64,000 nt of DNA from Climacium dendroides (taxonomy: Eukaryota > Streptophyta > Bryopsida > Hypnales > Climaciaceae): positions 11,301,538 to 11,365,537 of the forward strand of contig OX467091.1 of NCBI GenBank assembly GCA_950106755.1, in the 5' to 3' direction. Under the pieces are notes generated by a model that made no database searches, was not told where the DNA came from, and saw only the letters and a list, made by a program, of their open reading frames with translations. Of the stretch, positions 1 through 12,840 are shown piece after piece (position 1 is the first letter of the stretch; every line of letters starts with the position of its first letter). The position numbers and the translations under genes are program-made.

Positions 1-114
1 TCTCTTGCTGACAGGAACTTGAACATGAGCCTCAGCATGAATGCCGGCTGGAGTCTTGATCGTCAGCGCCGTTGCATGATTCTCTCGAACTTCCCGACCG
101 TCTTCGTGCCATAA
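1..114 (+). CDS. 3' end of a protein-coding gene cut by the window edge
   Basis: Frame 1 is open from the first base and ends at a TAA at 112-114, giving 37 residues that end in FPTVFVP. The other two plus frames close within about 20 bases. The local GC is clearly higher than in the AT-rich DNA that follows, and an AATAAA lies downstream, which fits a last exon plus trailer. I do not recognise the product. With so little sequence this could also be untranslated exon sequence that is open by chance. Confidence 0.35.
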   Translation, partial: SLADRNLNMSLSMNAGWSLDRQRRCMILSNFPTVFVP

Positions 115-711
115 TTTTGTGCACTTTTAAGCGCAAGTTCCTGCGAATTTTCTTCACCGCCTTCTGGTAGTTGGACCTGACTGACTCTGAAGGTGAAATT
201 TTTTCGAGAGGCTACTACAGCTTTGGTTGCCAGCCCTCGGAGATGGCGCTGATGAACCTTCCAGGTAATGGAAACAGAGTTGGAGATTGTTCCTGGGGTA
301 CTGTAGCCGACACGTTAAAAAATGCCACGTGGGCGCTTTTATGTCCGTCGTCTGTATGTATTGCTTGCCTGTGATGAACGTTGTCCTTCAGTCGCCGTAA
401 GGCCCATTCTCACTTGGACTTAAGCATTTGGAAAGAACGGTAGTTGCACTATTGAAATGATGTCTTGTTCACATGAACTGTGGGCCTTAGCACCCGAACC
501 TACGTGGAGTTCTATTTGACTGGGTTGTAAGTGCGGTCTTAGTTGCAAAGCTCCGAAAACAGGGGAGAAAAGTTTGGCATTAATAGCAGGTTTTTCACAG
601 TGCCTCCTTCTTGCTGAAATGAAGATCCCAGACGATCTGGGAAGCTTTACTTGCGGTGTTAGCTAATTGTTGTCATCAAGCTTGATTATAAAAAATTAGA
701 AACACAATAAA
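115..711 (+). terminator. Probable 3' untranslated region with poly(A) signal
   Basis: GC-richer non-coding sequence follows the stop codon and ends in AATAAA at 706-711, after which the sequence becomes strongly AT-rich. This is consistent with the transcribed trailer of the gene ending at 114. The short open frame at 171-374 starts on TTG and has no recognisable features. Confidence 0.35.
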
Positions 712-1774
712 GCCACAAATGTGTACAGCACGGTGTTATCCAAGAACTTATATCTCCCAGAAATTATGCAACCTTGATTTCTGCAAAATAAATCATCTCA
801 CAGCTACAGTAATTATTATTACAACATAAAACCCGTTATATATAATGCCAGTCATCTTTCAAAGGGGAAAAAACATATTCATTGTGCAATTGAAGGATCA
901 TACGTTCAAATTAGCTTGTGGTATATTGAGCACAATGATATAACATTATTAGATAACTTAAAATCTAATCCCACTTTTTAATTTGATAAATAATGAAGAT
1001 AAATAAGAAGCTTTAATTTCCACATACATTGTTTATTCTCCATTTCAAGAATTTTGAAAAACAAAATCCTTGCAATGAATCACTATTTGATAATAGTTTT
1101 TAAATTGACATTTGTAAATAGGCAATTAACATAGTGATGCACACTATTTTCAACCATTTCAATTGAATCAATACCTTATTTGTCATAATTTTTGAAATTT
1201 TTAATATAATTTTTTAGTATGTTGTAAGATAATTAGTAAGATGAATCTTTTCAAATACTTTCAAATCCTATAGATTTATTATATATAAATATTGTCTCCT
1301 TAATTGCTTATGCCTCCAGTTTCATTTTTTAAATAATGAGTATAGAAACATGCATCTTGAGAGCACCTTAAATTTATACTCTCACTTTGCAATGAAAGGG
1401 CTCTCAACTCGTTGCAATAGTGAGTTCTTTGTGTTATATTGTAACCACATGTGTCTAAGATGTATATCTAGGGAATATTAGTCACATCTTTGAAATAGAT
1501 TTTTCCAAAATATACATGAAACATTTAGAGATTATTCTTGTATGTGATTTTTTGCATCTCCTATTTTGTTTTTAAGTTTTTAGAGTTTTGTTGTCAAACA
1601 AAAATGACACACTATGTTTTGATTAAGCTAACTTTTTTAGGTTGATGTTGGTGATTCTCCTTGAGGTTTATAATAATTTAAGAGAATCCCCCCCCCCCAA
1701 GAACAAAACCATATTTATATTATAAAAAAAAATTACTTGGAAGGAGGTACTTATCCAAATCATTAATACCTTAA

Positions 1775-1990
1775 CATGGAATTAGAAAATGTTGATCCCA
1801 ATTGTAAAAATGTTCTTTTAAGTAAAAAGTATCCTACAGTTTTGTTTTTATCCCCAAAATTGAAAATTAAGTTCCAAAAGAACTTTATATGTTTATTTTT
1901 GAATGCACTACCAACAAAACAAAGCCCTTCACAACTTTCATCTTATTAATTGGAATACAATGATTTAAAACTTTATGTATAGATATCAAA
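1775..1990 (+). repeat. Partial copy of the dispersed AT-rich repeat family
   Basis: The order of short blocks matches 6070-6260: a GGAATT..GAAAA block, TCCTA(C/T)..TTTTGTTTTT, a run ending in AAATTGA, then AACTTTCAT.TTATTAATTGGAATA. Similarity was judged by eye and is diverged. It carries no coding capacity. Confidence 0.4.
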
Positions 1991-2869
1991 CTATCCATTC
2001 CAATCCAATCCAATTCAATCAATTAAATTTTAAAAGGGAAAGGTAATTAGGTATTTATAGCGTTCCAATTTGAAATTTATAGCATTAAGTTTAAAAAATA
2101 AAATTTGTTGTACTTATAAAATGGCATGAAACAAAGCTTCACAAGTAGAAGATGTTCATTAGAAGCTACTTTGAAAATTTCATGCAATGATTCTAAATAA
2201 TTTGAAGTCACTAGAGTTTGCAAGAAAATTTAGAATGGGATCAATAAAATTCTAGAAGGATTAAGAAATAGAGCTCAATATGCTTCATGTATCCATTGGC
2301 TACGTTAATTACAAAAAACAAGGTAATTTGTGCCTACAAGGAGTATAATGGTATCTATATAATATTTTATTTACAAATATCCAATCTAAAAAAAATAAAG
2401 TTATATCATCTTAAGATAGAAGCTTACAATTGTTTTATAATAAGATTGATAATTTTTTTAATGTGTTTAATATGCTTGTAAAGTTCAAATACATATTATA
2501 GCCCAAAATGATTTTGGTGTTCATGTAATCATGTTTGTAAGTTGGGCATTTTGGACTGGTTATATTGACATATTTTCAAGCTTACTTTGGTATACATTAT
2601 AAAGAATAGGTGCATCTTGAATAGGATCCTTGAATATTGGGAGTGTGAAAACTTCAGGTAAAGAATGTTATAGCTACTTACTTATATAAAAAAAGTTAAT
2701 GTGATTTCCATTCTTTGAAATGATTAAGTAGAAGTTGGTACGAGACAGAGGGAAAAATTAAATGCCAAGAGCTTTAAGGTGGGTTTAGAATACACTAATC
2801 CAAATGGTGAGATTGTTTTATCAATCAAAGTTAACCTCGTGGAGTTCTTTGTTTCAAAAAAATGTGAAA

Positions 2870-3200
2870 ATTGAACATAAAAACAATCCTTACACGTTAT
2901 TTTTTAAAGAAGATGCTCTAATTGCACACAAAACAAGATTATGCTCCATAACTTTCACATCACAAATTGATATGGAATGAATCAAAGCTTTCTATATAGA
3001 CAAAAACACAACCAATGAGAAGCAAATTTTTTAAATTTGATGTCAAATTATTGTGGATTTCTTTTGTTGCTTGCCAAGTTGAAATTTGGCCATAACTTTT
3101 GCTCTTGGACTTGGATTGAAATAAAAGTTATAGTCTCCAAAAGCTAATAAGTTTTCTGTCTTTCAAAAAAGTTTCCAAAAAATTTGTCAAAACTTTTTCT
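2870..3200 (+). repeat. Second partial copy of the dispersed AT-rich repeat family
   Basis: The core ATAACTTTCA....AATTGATATGGAATGAATCAAAGCTTTC matches the corresponding block at 6240-6290 and 57975-58020. The following block, with CATAACTTTTGCTCTTGG and AAATAAAAGTTATA, parallels 6390-6440. It is non-coding and diverged. Confidence 0.4.
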
Positions 3201-4649
3201 CATATGAACTTGTCCAAAATCCATTTAGTCCCATGTACAGACTATGGAACTTTAGGATTTAAATATTGAACCATGATATTGTTGAAAGCATTATTTGATG
3301 TCAGTACATTAGAATTGAAGATTACTAGATATAATCCTGTATGCAAATGAAAGGAGTTGGCATTGAAAGCATTCCCATTGTTATTGAATATCAATGATGA
3401 AAAGTGAGAACAAGTTTGCAAAAAAATAATTAATTAATTATTAGTATTTTTTAAGGTGACATTGTTCCAAAAAATATTGCAATTTTGATCATGCAACGAC
3501 TTATAAAAAAACAATTTATTACTTAAGATTGCCAAAAAGTTATTATGCCCTTGATTCAACATCTTCAAATTCATTTGTATAAGCATCAAAGTCATATTTC
3601 AAATTTCAAATAATTTTCAAACCTTTAAGGTCAAATTTTAACAATTTTATGAAAGACAAATCTTATACAATGTATATGAATATATTCAATTCTATAATAG
3701 TAAATATATTCATATCAATTGCTATTAGAGTTAATTATAGTGCATTTAAGAGAACTTTACCTAATTGTGTTGTGTTTGCAAAAAATTCTTACCTAAAATG
3801 TACAACCTTCATAAATAAGAACCTTGTAATAATTTTAGGTACTATTTTCCACACTTTCAAAATTTCAAACTTTTATGAAATGGAGCTCAAAAAATATATT
3901 TTAAGAGTATAAAAATTCCTTTTTGACTATCAATAAGACCCAACAAAACTTTTATAGTTGGAACCATGTTCAAAACCTTATGCTTAATAATTAAAACCAT
4001 ACTTAAATCCTTATTGAGACACATTTAGGTGTTGTTTGCTTATCTAAATCTAAGAATTCTATTAGACCCATTTTGTGGCATTTAGATGACTTTAGAATAG
4101 TCAATTCTTATTGTCAAACCGTTTGGGATATTGTTTAATGAAAATGGCTTAGATGGTGTTGAAAATGACTATTCTACATAAGATGATGCTCCAAAAAAAT
4201 TGGACCACAGAAAATTGTCATTATAGTGCTTTGAACCTTTCTTCTGTCCCCCTTCGACCTCCCTCCTCCCTTTCGACTCCCCCTGCTCTCCTCCCTCCTC
4301 CCTGGTGACCTTCTCAATTTCAAACTCTAACATGGAATTTCGTGCTTTCAAGGACTTTTAATTCGAGTGGTCCAATGATTCCCTTCAAAAATTTGAAAAT
4401 TTGTTGTGCTTTACTAGCTTCATTAACCCTAGAAATGCTTGAAAGCCCTTTGAGGCTGTATAGTATATTATGAATACAACGGTATTCGACTAGAAAAATA
4501 TTGACCAAATATTGTTCATTACAAAGTAAATTAATGATCATGCTCATATGTAAATAACAATGTATCACAATTCATATAGTAAACCATTACAAAATAAACT
4601 AGCAGTTACTGCCACTTCATGGTGCATAGTGACAAACTATATACCATGA

Positions 4650-4785
4650 AAAAAAAATTTAATTTTAAAATTTTTCATTTTTCATCCCCCAGACCCCCAC
4701 CCCCTTCCCAAAAAATTTAAATTTTTTGGGAAGGGGGGTGGGGATGAAAAATGAAAAATTTTAAAATTAAATTTTTTATCCCCAC
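4650..4785. repeat. Long near-perfect inverted repeat (hairpin) with C/G-rich flanks
   Basis: The two arms meet between 4718 and 4719, in the centre of AAAAAATTTAAATTTTTT. The left arm has TTTAATTTTAAAATTTTTCATTT.. then CCCCC..CCCCCTTCCC; the right arm is its reverse complement with only a few differences. Each arm is about 65 bases with no loop. This could form a cruciform in DNA or a long hairpin in RNA, and may be a fold-back MITE. Confidence 0.8.
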
Positions 4786-4867
4786 CCCACCCCCCGGCCC
4801 CTCCCATCTTATAATTTTCAGGGGTGGGTAGGGAAATGCAAACAATATGGGATATCTTCTTGTATCT

Positions 4868-4962
4868 GTACCCCCCATGTATTCATATCCGTATCCCTAT
4901 ACCCGTATCATATCCATATCTCGTATCCCATACCGTATCCGTATCCGTATCCCATATCATAT
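4868..4962 (+). repeat. Degenerate GTATCC hexamer microsatellite
   Basis: Variants of (C)GTATCC, CATATC and CCATAC repeat about fifteen times, the clearest being CCGTATCCGTATCCGTATCCC near 4930. The open frame across it is a repeat artefact. Confidence 0.75.
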
Positions 4963-5655
4963 TCAACCTACAATGTGAAAGTTATGATTTTTTTAATTAT
5001 TTGTAAATTAAATAATTGAATTAAATAACAAATAATTTAATTCTTTTATTTTAAAAAAAAAGATAACTTTCAAATCGCATGTCCAAACACCGCAAACAAA
5101 GCCCTTGCATTCCTTCAAGCATTAAGTATTCTATTTGTAATAAGAATGCACCTTCTCACACCACGACAAAGCCCTTGCACTCCTTCCTGCATAAAAGATA
5201 TTGAATTCTTAAGTTTTTACAAACTAAAAATTCATTTTTATTATTTTTATTTTGGCTCTAGCAATAGCATAAGGTGACACTTCAGTTAGTTACTTAATCC
5301 TTGAAAGACCCTTGGAGTCCCTCTATACAAGCCGTATTTTGCCTTATAATTCTTCAATTGTGGTTTACTATCTATTGAAAAGAGGCTGTCACACTCCCTC
5401 TCTATTAGTTGCCCCCCCACCCCCTTCAAAAAAATTACAGCCGTTGATGGGTTTTTTTAAAATACTGACCAATGAAATCACCGTTGATTTCCCAAAAAAT
5501 CACAAGCCATTAAATTTGAGCTAGATTTAATCTGAGCCGTTGATGTAGAATACGATATGGATACAACAGACATATACGTATACAAATATAGGTGGGATAT
5601 AACATCCATGCAGAGATCTCATTGTATCAAACAAACAAAACAAATAGCGTAACTT
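4963..5655. other. Intergenic sequence with no gene seen
   Basis: AT-rich DNA with short imperfect repeats of CAAAGCCCTTGCA-type sequence at about 5097 and 5167. No frame has convincing coding character. Confidence 0.5.
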
Positions 5656-6551
5656 AACCCCTAAAGTTCCTTGACTATATTTTCACCAAAAACACTCTAA
5701 AACTGCCATTTCTCTTACAAGTAAAAAAATTTAGAAAAAAAACATTTTGGGACACTTATAAACATATGATCTTGTAGTATGCTAGTTTGAGAAGATGTGG
5801 AAAAAAATTTAGAAATGTCTTCCTTGTGGATTGCAGGATATTAGCATTTGAAGTGACAAAAATCCATTTTTGAGCCCTGCAGTACTTCACAAGGTCACAT
5901 TTATATGTAAAAATGTCCAAAATAGTGGTGCTTCTTTAGATTCATTCTTCAAGGGAACTTGGCTACATGCTTGAAAAATTTCAGATCATTTGGAAGTGTA
6001 CAATATATAGGAAAAAATTAGTAAGTAGAAAGAATTAGAAAATGATTCAAATACTACATTGTTAAGAATTTAGTTATGGAATTGAAAAATGCGAATTCCA
6101 ATGGTTGTAATGTTATAATAAACAATCTACATCCTATGATTTTATTTTTTCCAAAAAATATTAGAAATTGAGTTAAATAAAGGACTTCAAAGTTTATTTT
6201 AAAGTAGAGATTTCATAACTTCCTGCAAACTAAAACTCCTCATAACTTTCATTTCATTGATCAAAATGGAATGATTCAAAGCTTTCCACATATATATAAA
6301 TCTAGAAAAACAATTTCAAATTTTTATTTCTGAAAAAGTGAATTTTTTTATCTGCCCAAGCTACCCGAGTTGAGAAACAAACAAGCTTTTGCATTATAAC
6401 TTTTCACTTGTATACTCAATTGAAATGAAATTTAGCACTCATGAAAGATATTCTTCATCCACACTTTTTTTTTAAAAGTTCAGCCTAAATAAGTTAAATC
6501 TCTGCTCACATGTATCTGCCCAAAAAACTTATATTGTGGTTTAGGGGTTTT
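5656..6551. mobile_element. Non-autonomous TIR element (TTAACCCCTAAA ends)
   Basis: The left end reads TTAACCCCTAAAG and the right end near 6540 reads TTTAGGGG, its inverse. A second copy at 57640-58303 is collinear and closes with CTTTAGGGGTTAA. A third begins with TTAACCCCTAAA at about 14651. The interior is about 0.9 kb of AT-rich sequence with no open frame, so it must be mobilised in trans if it is a DNA transposon. The exact right border and the target duplication are unclear. Confidence 0.5.
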
Positions 6552-7689
6552 TCCTTGTGATTTCTTCTTCTTATTAAATCAATATTTTTTAAATTAATAA
6601 ATCTATTAAACAGAGTCCTTCATGGCTTGTCATGTTGCATAAAAATGTGACAATGTAATAAGAAATTAAATTTATGCGCTTGCTTTCATAAGTTAGTGAT
6701 AAAAACTCATTCATTTTTAGTTGAAGGGAAGATAAGTTGTTTATCAATTCAAAATTTTTGGCTCTCATTATGAATTGCTCCAATTTAACAAACTTTCTAG
6801 ATTAGCACGATTTTGGGTGCCAATAATTTTGACATTCATCTACTCTAAAAGTTATGATTGGTATGGGCTTCCATTATTTCAGATTGCATGCCCAGCAAAT
6901 TGCCGAAGTTATGAAATTCCATTTTCTTCGCCAATTTAACGAAACTGATGCTAATCAATGGGAAAATCTCTTGGTATTCCAACCTTTCCAGACACTTTCA
7001 ACTCAGATGTATACCAAGCCTTGAACAGCTGTTTGATTTTCAGAGTTTGGTTCAGTGAAACTAAAAACACCAATGCAATTAATATGACCAAATAATGTAC
7101 ACTTTCATTCTAGAAGTTGCATGACAATCACCTAGAAATTTCACTTAGAAGCAGTGCAAAACTTGACTATTGGATTTGGATTGAGTTGGATCACATGCGA
7201 CATCCCATGAGCGACTTCTCGTAAGACCAGCCATCCGGAGCCTTCGTATCTGTGCACTTTGGTTGGCGTACAACAGGCGCAGTAGAGCATGCCTTACTAT
7301 ACCGGGGTACATGTAATCTATCACTTCCCAGCATTGATCTGAAGAATTCAATGTTTACAATTCATATAGGAAACATGCTCAAACTCAGAATCAAAGTGTA
7401 CATACCTTACTGCCATGAGGATGCACGTGGGATCGTGTCTCGTGGTTGTAAAACACTCCAGCTACGAAATGGCGCAGCAAGAAACTCCAAACTTCAAATA
7501 GATCCTACTTCTACGGAGCTCTAGATCCACATTTGAAGAGCGAAATGATACAATACTAAAACAACAAGAAAGTTTCCACATTGGAGCAACCTAATATTTG
7601 AACATTCACGGAGCTTTGAGATTTGGAGCAAATTCGGTGAGGAGAATTCGGAGAAACACAAAATGATGCAATCGGAAAAGCAACAAAGT
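6552..7689. other. Intergenic sequence with no gene supported
   Basis: AT-rich to about 7140, then more balanced in composition. Two overlapping open frames around 7145-7524 on opposite strands show no known domain and look like chance. Nothing else could be assigned. Confidence 0.5.
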
Positions 7690-7815
7690 TGCACGTCAAC
7701 GTCGGAAGGGAGGCCAGGAGGGAGGTCGGATGCCGGAGGGAGGTCGGAGGAAGCAGTTGCACGTCGAAGGGAGCGGGAGGTCGGAGCGAGAGAGCAGGGA
7801 GGTCGAGGATGGACA
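7690..7815 (+). repeat. Purine-rich degenerate tandem repeat
   Basis: Repeats of GGAGGGAGGTCGGA, GTCGAAGGGAG and GGGAGGTCGGAG make a G/A-rich strand that reads as open frames on both strands (R/E/G-rich on plus, P/S/L-rich on minus). A related tract lies inverted at about 4245-4310. Translation products here are low-complexity artefacts. Confidence 0.65.
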
Positions 7816-8659
7816 GACTGGCCCCCTCATCCTCATCCATCCAGAATTGGGACAATGAGGGGGTCAATTCACCCTGAGTGGCCCGTTTCGTCCGTCAATG
7901 TCGTCGCTGCCCGAAATGGAAAATGCCTACCCATAACAGGCGTGTGAACGGGCCACCTTGCGGGTTGGGCCACACAAAATCAACAACCCCCAAAAGCCTA
8001 ATTTTGGAAATCCACGAATCCAAACCGCATCTGCTCACGCCTCAAAACCAGAATGACCAACCGTGCAAATAGTATTCCATAGCTGACAAGGTGGAAAGAA
8101 ATCGTCACACCACGACGTGGCCTCGTGACACTGACACTGACTTCAGAGAAGCTGAAGTACTGGTACGTTCGCACCTGGCGTTTGGTACAACGCTCATACA
8201 AACATACTGTAATACCTTTGGTAAATGACTGATTCTATTGTGAACTTGCTGCTCGCTTTCAGAGGCTGTCGAGTTTCTCAATGAAGACACTCCGTTATTG
8301 TGAACAGGTTAAGTTGCATGGGTGGTGTAAACTACTTGTCGAGATTTCAGAGCCGAGACTGGAGCCCTTGGGTTACGAGATTTCGGCCATGGTCGGACTT
8401 TGACAGCTGGAGATCGGCTGAACATGCTTTCTAATGACATTCCACTAGGAGTATTCCACTTTGAGACGTGTATCACTGACGTATCAAACAGAGGGCGTCT
8501 GCGCCCACAGACCAACGCTTTTGGAAAACTTGAGCAGGAAACAAGCATTTTGGAATACTTGACAAGTGAGCAGGCTCTGTAAGCAAGGGTTTGAAACTGT
8601 GCATGTGACCCTTATCTCGTGAGAGGAGGAATTAGCTGTGTAGGAGGCTCTGTCTTAGT

Positions 8660-11600
8660 ATGAGCAGTTCTGGGAAGACTTCATCAGCCGCGACGAAGGT
8701 GCTGGACGATTACCTGTAAGTGTGCACCCTTGATCTCAATTTTTGAGTCGTAGAGTCTCTAAATGCAGTACTTGCTTCGTGCTGGTTTGGACGGGCAGAG
8801 CCTAGGTTTTCAAGCGCGCTGGAGCTCTGTTCTTTTCTCAGCGAGTTCTAACCTTGCAGTGGCTCATTTTGATGGCCCAGTATCGTTCGGTTTTAACTCT
8901 ACTTTAGCCTTGGCAGTGGGTTCGCTGCGATTTCTTACTTCGCGCTGCTTAGTCTGATTTGTGTACCCGAAAAATTTGTTACTTATTGTTCGAGTGGTGC
9001 CAGTTCGTAATTCCTCTATCGTTAAGGCAAGAGGGGACTGTTTACCGACGACAATTTGAGGAATCAGTCCCTTGTTGCTTAACCGATCGAGAGCATCTTA
9101 GTTTTGTCGTTTTACCTCCTGTGCCTGATTCCAGGGTTTCTAGTCTGAATCGACTGTTTGAGTTCTGTTAGCGTGTCCTGACCTTGTCTTTGCTACTCCT
9201 GGCTCCAGGTCCTACATTTTCTCGGTCTCAGATGCTTTTGTGGTGTTCAGTTGTGAATCTCTATCTGTCTTAGAACAGGAGACTGATTTTTCGTATTATA
9301 TTGGGTCTGGTCGTAGGTAGACGTACGAAGTACGTACTTTGAATTTCGAGGGGTTTTGTACAGTTGATGGGTGTCACGTTTGTGCTTACTTGCCTCTAGG
9401 TCGACGCACGTTGCCTTGTGTCTGAAATTGTCGGTAAGCGTGGCGAAGACTGCGAACTGACAGAACATGCACAGTAGATGAAAAGTTACCAGTGTCCTAG
9501 ACATTTGGATAGGATTCCAAGCCAGGGTTAAATTTTAGCGCTCTGTCCCTTCGGCGAAGTCCCCGCGCCTGAGATTATGAGGGTGAAAATTGTCAGAAGT
9601 CATGGCTGCGTGCAGAGTACGATCTGATCCACCTGGTGACAGTGGTATGTGTCTATAAGTGGGAAATCAAATTGTAGTTGTTGTATGTGGTTCGATTGTT
9701 TTTGGGAGGGATTTGAATGTGAAGTGTTTTAAGCAAAAGGCCATAGGCTTATATGTAACTTGCTTTAGTTCTTTCTGATTTGTTTATGGTATAGAACATG
9801 GCCTGGTCTGTTGTCCTATCATTTGGCAGAATATATAGGTTGAGGTGAAATAGCCATATTTTAAGAATGTGAATGTATTGTCTTGGTTGATCAAGAATCA
9901 ATCTCTTGCAGCACACTTTGCCGAACTAATCATGATCAATTTCTTGGCCTTTCCATGGGATAAACATGGAAGATGCCTTTCTCATCTAGGTTACATGTAG
10001 GATTACATTTGAATGGTTTTATAAGGTAGTATTATGATCAGTAGTGCATGTTTACAACTCGTAATGATCAGTAGTACATGAATGTGCTGCTGTTCTCTAT
10101 AAGAATTTTGAAATGTTTGTTTCTTTTGTCTTCTTATTTTGATCATGTAATTGAGTGAATCTATTGATGAATGGATTTTGCCTTCTTCACATATTTGATG
10201 TGGAGGTCATTTGTTTTGACAATGTCGTGACATTTATAAGTAGTTATATGCTTCAAAACTTTGGAGAACTTGTATGAAGTCTTCTTTTGTACTTCACATA
10301 CACGCATGAAGTTCTTTGTATTCATCATGTGAGATAATTATCAAGAAAGGTTGAGAGTATGTATTCTAATGATGGACTGATTCTATTCATTTGTATTTGT
10401 ATTATTCGTATCTATTAGATCATGGCTGAGATGAGGTTATTAGGAATGTTCGTTGTGTTCTTCTAAGAATGTTGTTTCTTTGTAATTTGATGTAGTAATT
10501 GCGTGGTGGACCCGATTCTAAGGATGACTTCCGGGTAAGTTAGAGGAACATAATTTGCTTTAAATGTAATTATGAATATCTTTTTCTATTTGAAATTCTG
10601 GATATAGGTTGTAAGTACAAAACATTATCTGCACTTGTATCATGTATCAATAGGATGAGTTTTAGTTTATTACCCTATACTTTTAGAATTTTATTTTTTT
10701 ATTTATAAGTTATATGCAAAGTGATTAAGGGAATTTGTTACCTATTTCTATTATATTTTTAATGTAGAAACTTAAAATGATTGAAGGGGGCCTCAACCCC
10801 CCTCCTAGTCTTTCATGGCTTTCCAAGAAACTTAAAATGAAATTGGATGATCAGGAATTAAATCAATCAATCCCTAAGTTATTTTTATCGGAATTTTCTT
10901 GGAGAAACCTTGAACAACATCGGATGAAAAGGGATTAAGGCGATTGGCCTTTAACCCACTTCCAATGAAGTTTTATGGTAGAATCCAAAAACCAATAAGT
11001 TAGAAAGCTATATTGACCATTACTAATTTGAACTCTTCTTTCATTCGGAAAGGCTTTAGAAAGTTGAAAAGCAATTGGATTTAAAGTGTCTTTTATAAAT
11101 GATAGATTTTCTAATTCATCATAGTAGTACAAAGGCTGATATGAAGTAGGCAAGGATGTTATAGAAGTTTTATATTTATTTACTGATATACTAAATTTTG
11201 ATAAATTGATTTATACTTGTAGGAAGAAAAAGGTACATCCAAATAGGAGAAAAAGTCATAAAGACTACGTCAAAACACGTATGACGGCAAAAGCAGTTAA
11301 AAAATTTGAACAAGTGAAATCTGAAGTGAAAGGTATTGTTTGAGAGTTGAATTTGCATGATTTATATTCTTTATCATAATTTTGAAAATATATTTATCTT
11401 TCAAAATGTAGCATATATAAGGAATAAAGAATTAGAAGTCATATTTTTATATCTTGTAAAGATCATGATACCATGTCATTCTTCTATCCCTATATTGTTT
11501 TCATATTGTAATTTGATGTTAGTGTTCAAATTTTAGAGTAAATATCATTTCTGCAGTTGCGTATTTTAATATTTCTGTCTTCATTGGAACCTTTAGTAAT

Positions 11601-12840
11601 TGATTTTGGAATTGCATAGTTTTATTTTATTTTATGTTTCAATTACAGAAAATTAATATATGAATGGATTATATTTTATTGAATAATGCACTCATATTTG
11701 AATGGTTGGATTTCAGGTGCTTATATTGTGAAGAAAGAACGGATAAGTGAAAATTTGGATGGACTGTATGTAGATCACGTTCCCGATGAGTATTTCCTTA
11801 TCAGTCATGGAAATGTGGCTGTACAAGATAAAATTTCGAAAGAAATTGTGCTTGTTGTAAACTGTTTACCTTTCAACAAGATGACAACTGACCAATACAA
11901 AGACTACGAGAAAGTGACCACTACTTTAATGACCGTCAAGAAAGGGGCTAGTTTTGTGGCATGCAATAAAGTACAGAGGACGGGTCAAATGTTTGCTGTC
12001 GGATGGAGATCAGGTACATTTTCTTTCATTGAAAAGGTAACTTCATTTTGCAGAAGGTATAATATGGATTCTTGTATAATGTTGTGATTTCGAATTTATT
12101 TATCAAATTCATATTTTATTTTCCAAATTTAATTGTACCATACACGTCTATTTGGAAAAACAGGTTATGACAAAGATTTGAGTCTTGGTCGGTATGTTCC
12201 TCATAAGCGGATGCAGACTATTGTTTCCGAACTTGAAAACTGGAAACATCATCAAATACTATTGTCAGATATATCAACCTTGTACAGTAAAAGATTTTGT
12301 GCTTTGGCGCCATCTTTATTTGAGGACACTCGGACAGAAGTGTTGAATGCAGGGGTCCCAACTTTATCAGAAATAGAGTTCCAGAGTTTAGAGGTGGAGG
12401 GCAATGCATTCTGTAGCAACTTAAGCTTTACTATGAGTGATTTCAGTAATGCATTTCATTGTGATAGGGATTTTAACTCTTACGCATTTGGTATGTGGGC
12501 TCCAACATGTTCAAGTAGTGGCTACCTAAGAAGCCGAAGTAATGGCTTTCAAAGTCAAGGGGGCCATTTTCTTTTAGGGAGTTATCAAGTGTGTGTAGAT
12601 TTGAATTCATGTGACGGAATAGTGGAGATTATTTGGCGAGGTAGGAGTGATTTCCATAGTACAGTTCCGTCCGTTACAAGTTCAAACTATACAAGGATCG
12701 GAACATCCTTACAGGTGAGCGATACATTGGTTGGTCGAATGAGAACACTATGCGAAATGCAAAAGAAAGGGATAGATATACGTAACCAAATTAGGGGTGT
12801 CAATGATATAGTGGACTTGAAAATGAAGAATGCTAAGTAG
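8660..12840 (+). CDS. TET/JBP-like 2-oxoglutarate/Fe(II) dioxygenase
   Basis: Five exons: 8660-8715, 10496-10534, 11223-11332, 11717-12013 and 12164-12840. Every junction keeps frame and has GT/AG borders (two GTAAGT donors), giving 392 residues with no internal stop. An in-frame TAG at 8633 supports the ATG at 8660. The N-terminal part is Lys/Arg-rich (about residues 32-70). The C-terminal half carries the iron-binding triad H266-x-D268 (in FHCDRD) and H332 (in SDFHST), a GGHFLLGSY strand, a GIVEIIWRG strand before the second His, and R345 in TRIGT, the likely 2-oxoglutarate-binding Arg. This spacing matches the TET/JBP-like oxygenases known in rust and other fungi and in algae, several of them transposon-linked. 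The predicted role is oxidation of a modified DNA or RNA base in the nucleus; the substrate is unknown. It could be a host gene or captured transposon cargo. Confidence 0.8.

Larger units (their letters stand above)
712..4640. other. AT-rich intergenic DNA without genes
   Basis: No exon-like stretch, splice-bounded frame or known domain was seen on either strand. The sequence is dominated by A and T runs, with a C homopolymer near 1688-1698. It contains diverged partial copies of the repeat that is more complete at 5656-6551 (see the entries at 1775 and 2870). A purine-rich minus-strand tract at about 4245-4310 resembles, in inverted orientation, the GGAGGGAGGTCGGA-type repeat at 7690-7815. 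Confidence 0.6.

Noticed and set aside
7556..7947. Overlapping open frames of about 100 codons on both strands
   Set aside because: They are caused by a purine-rich tandem repeat, which lacks stops on both strands; there is no domain and no splice context.
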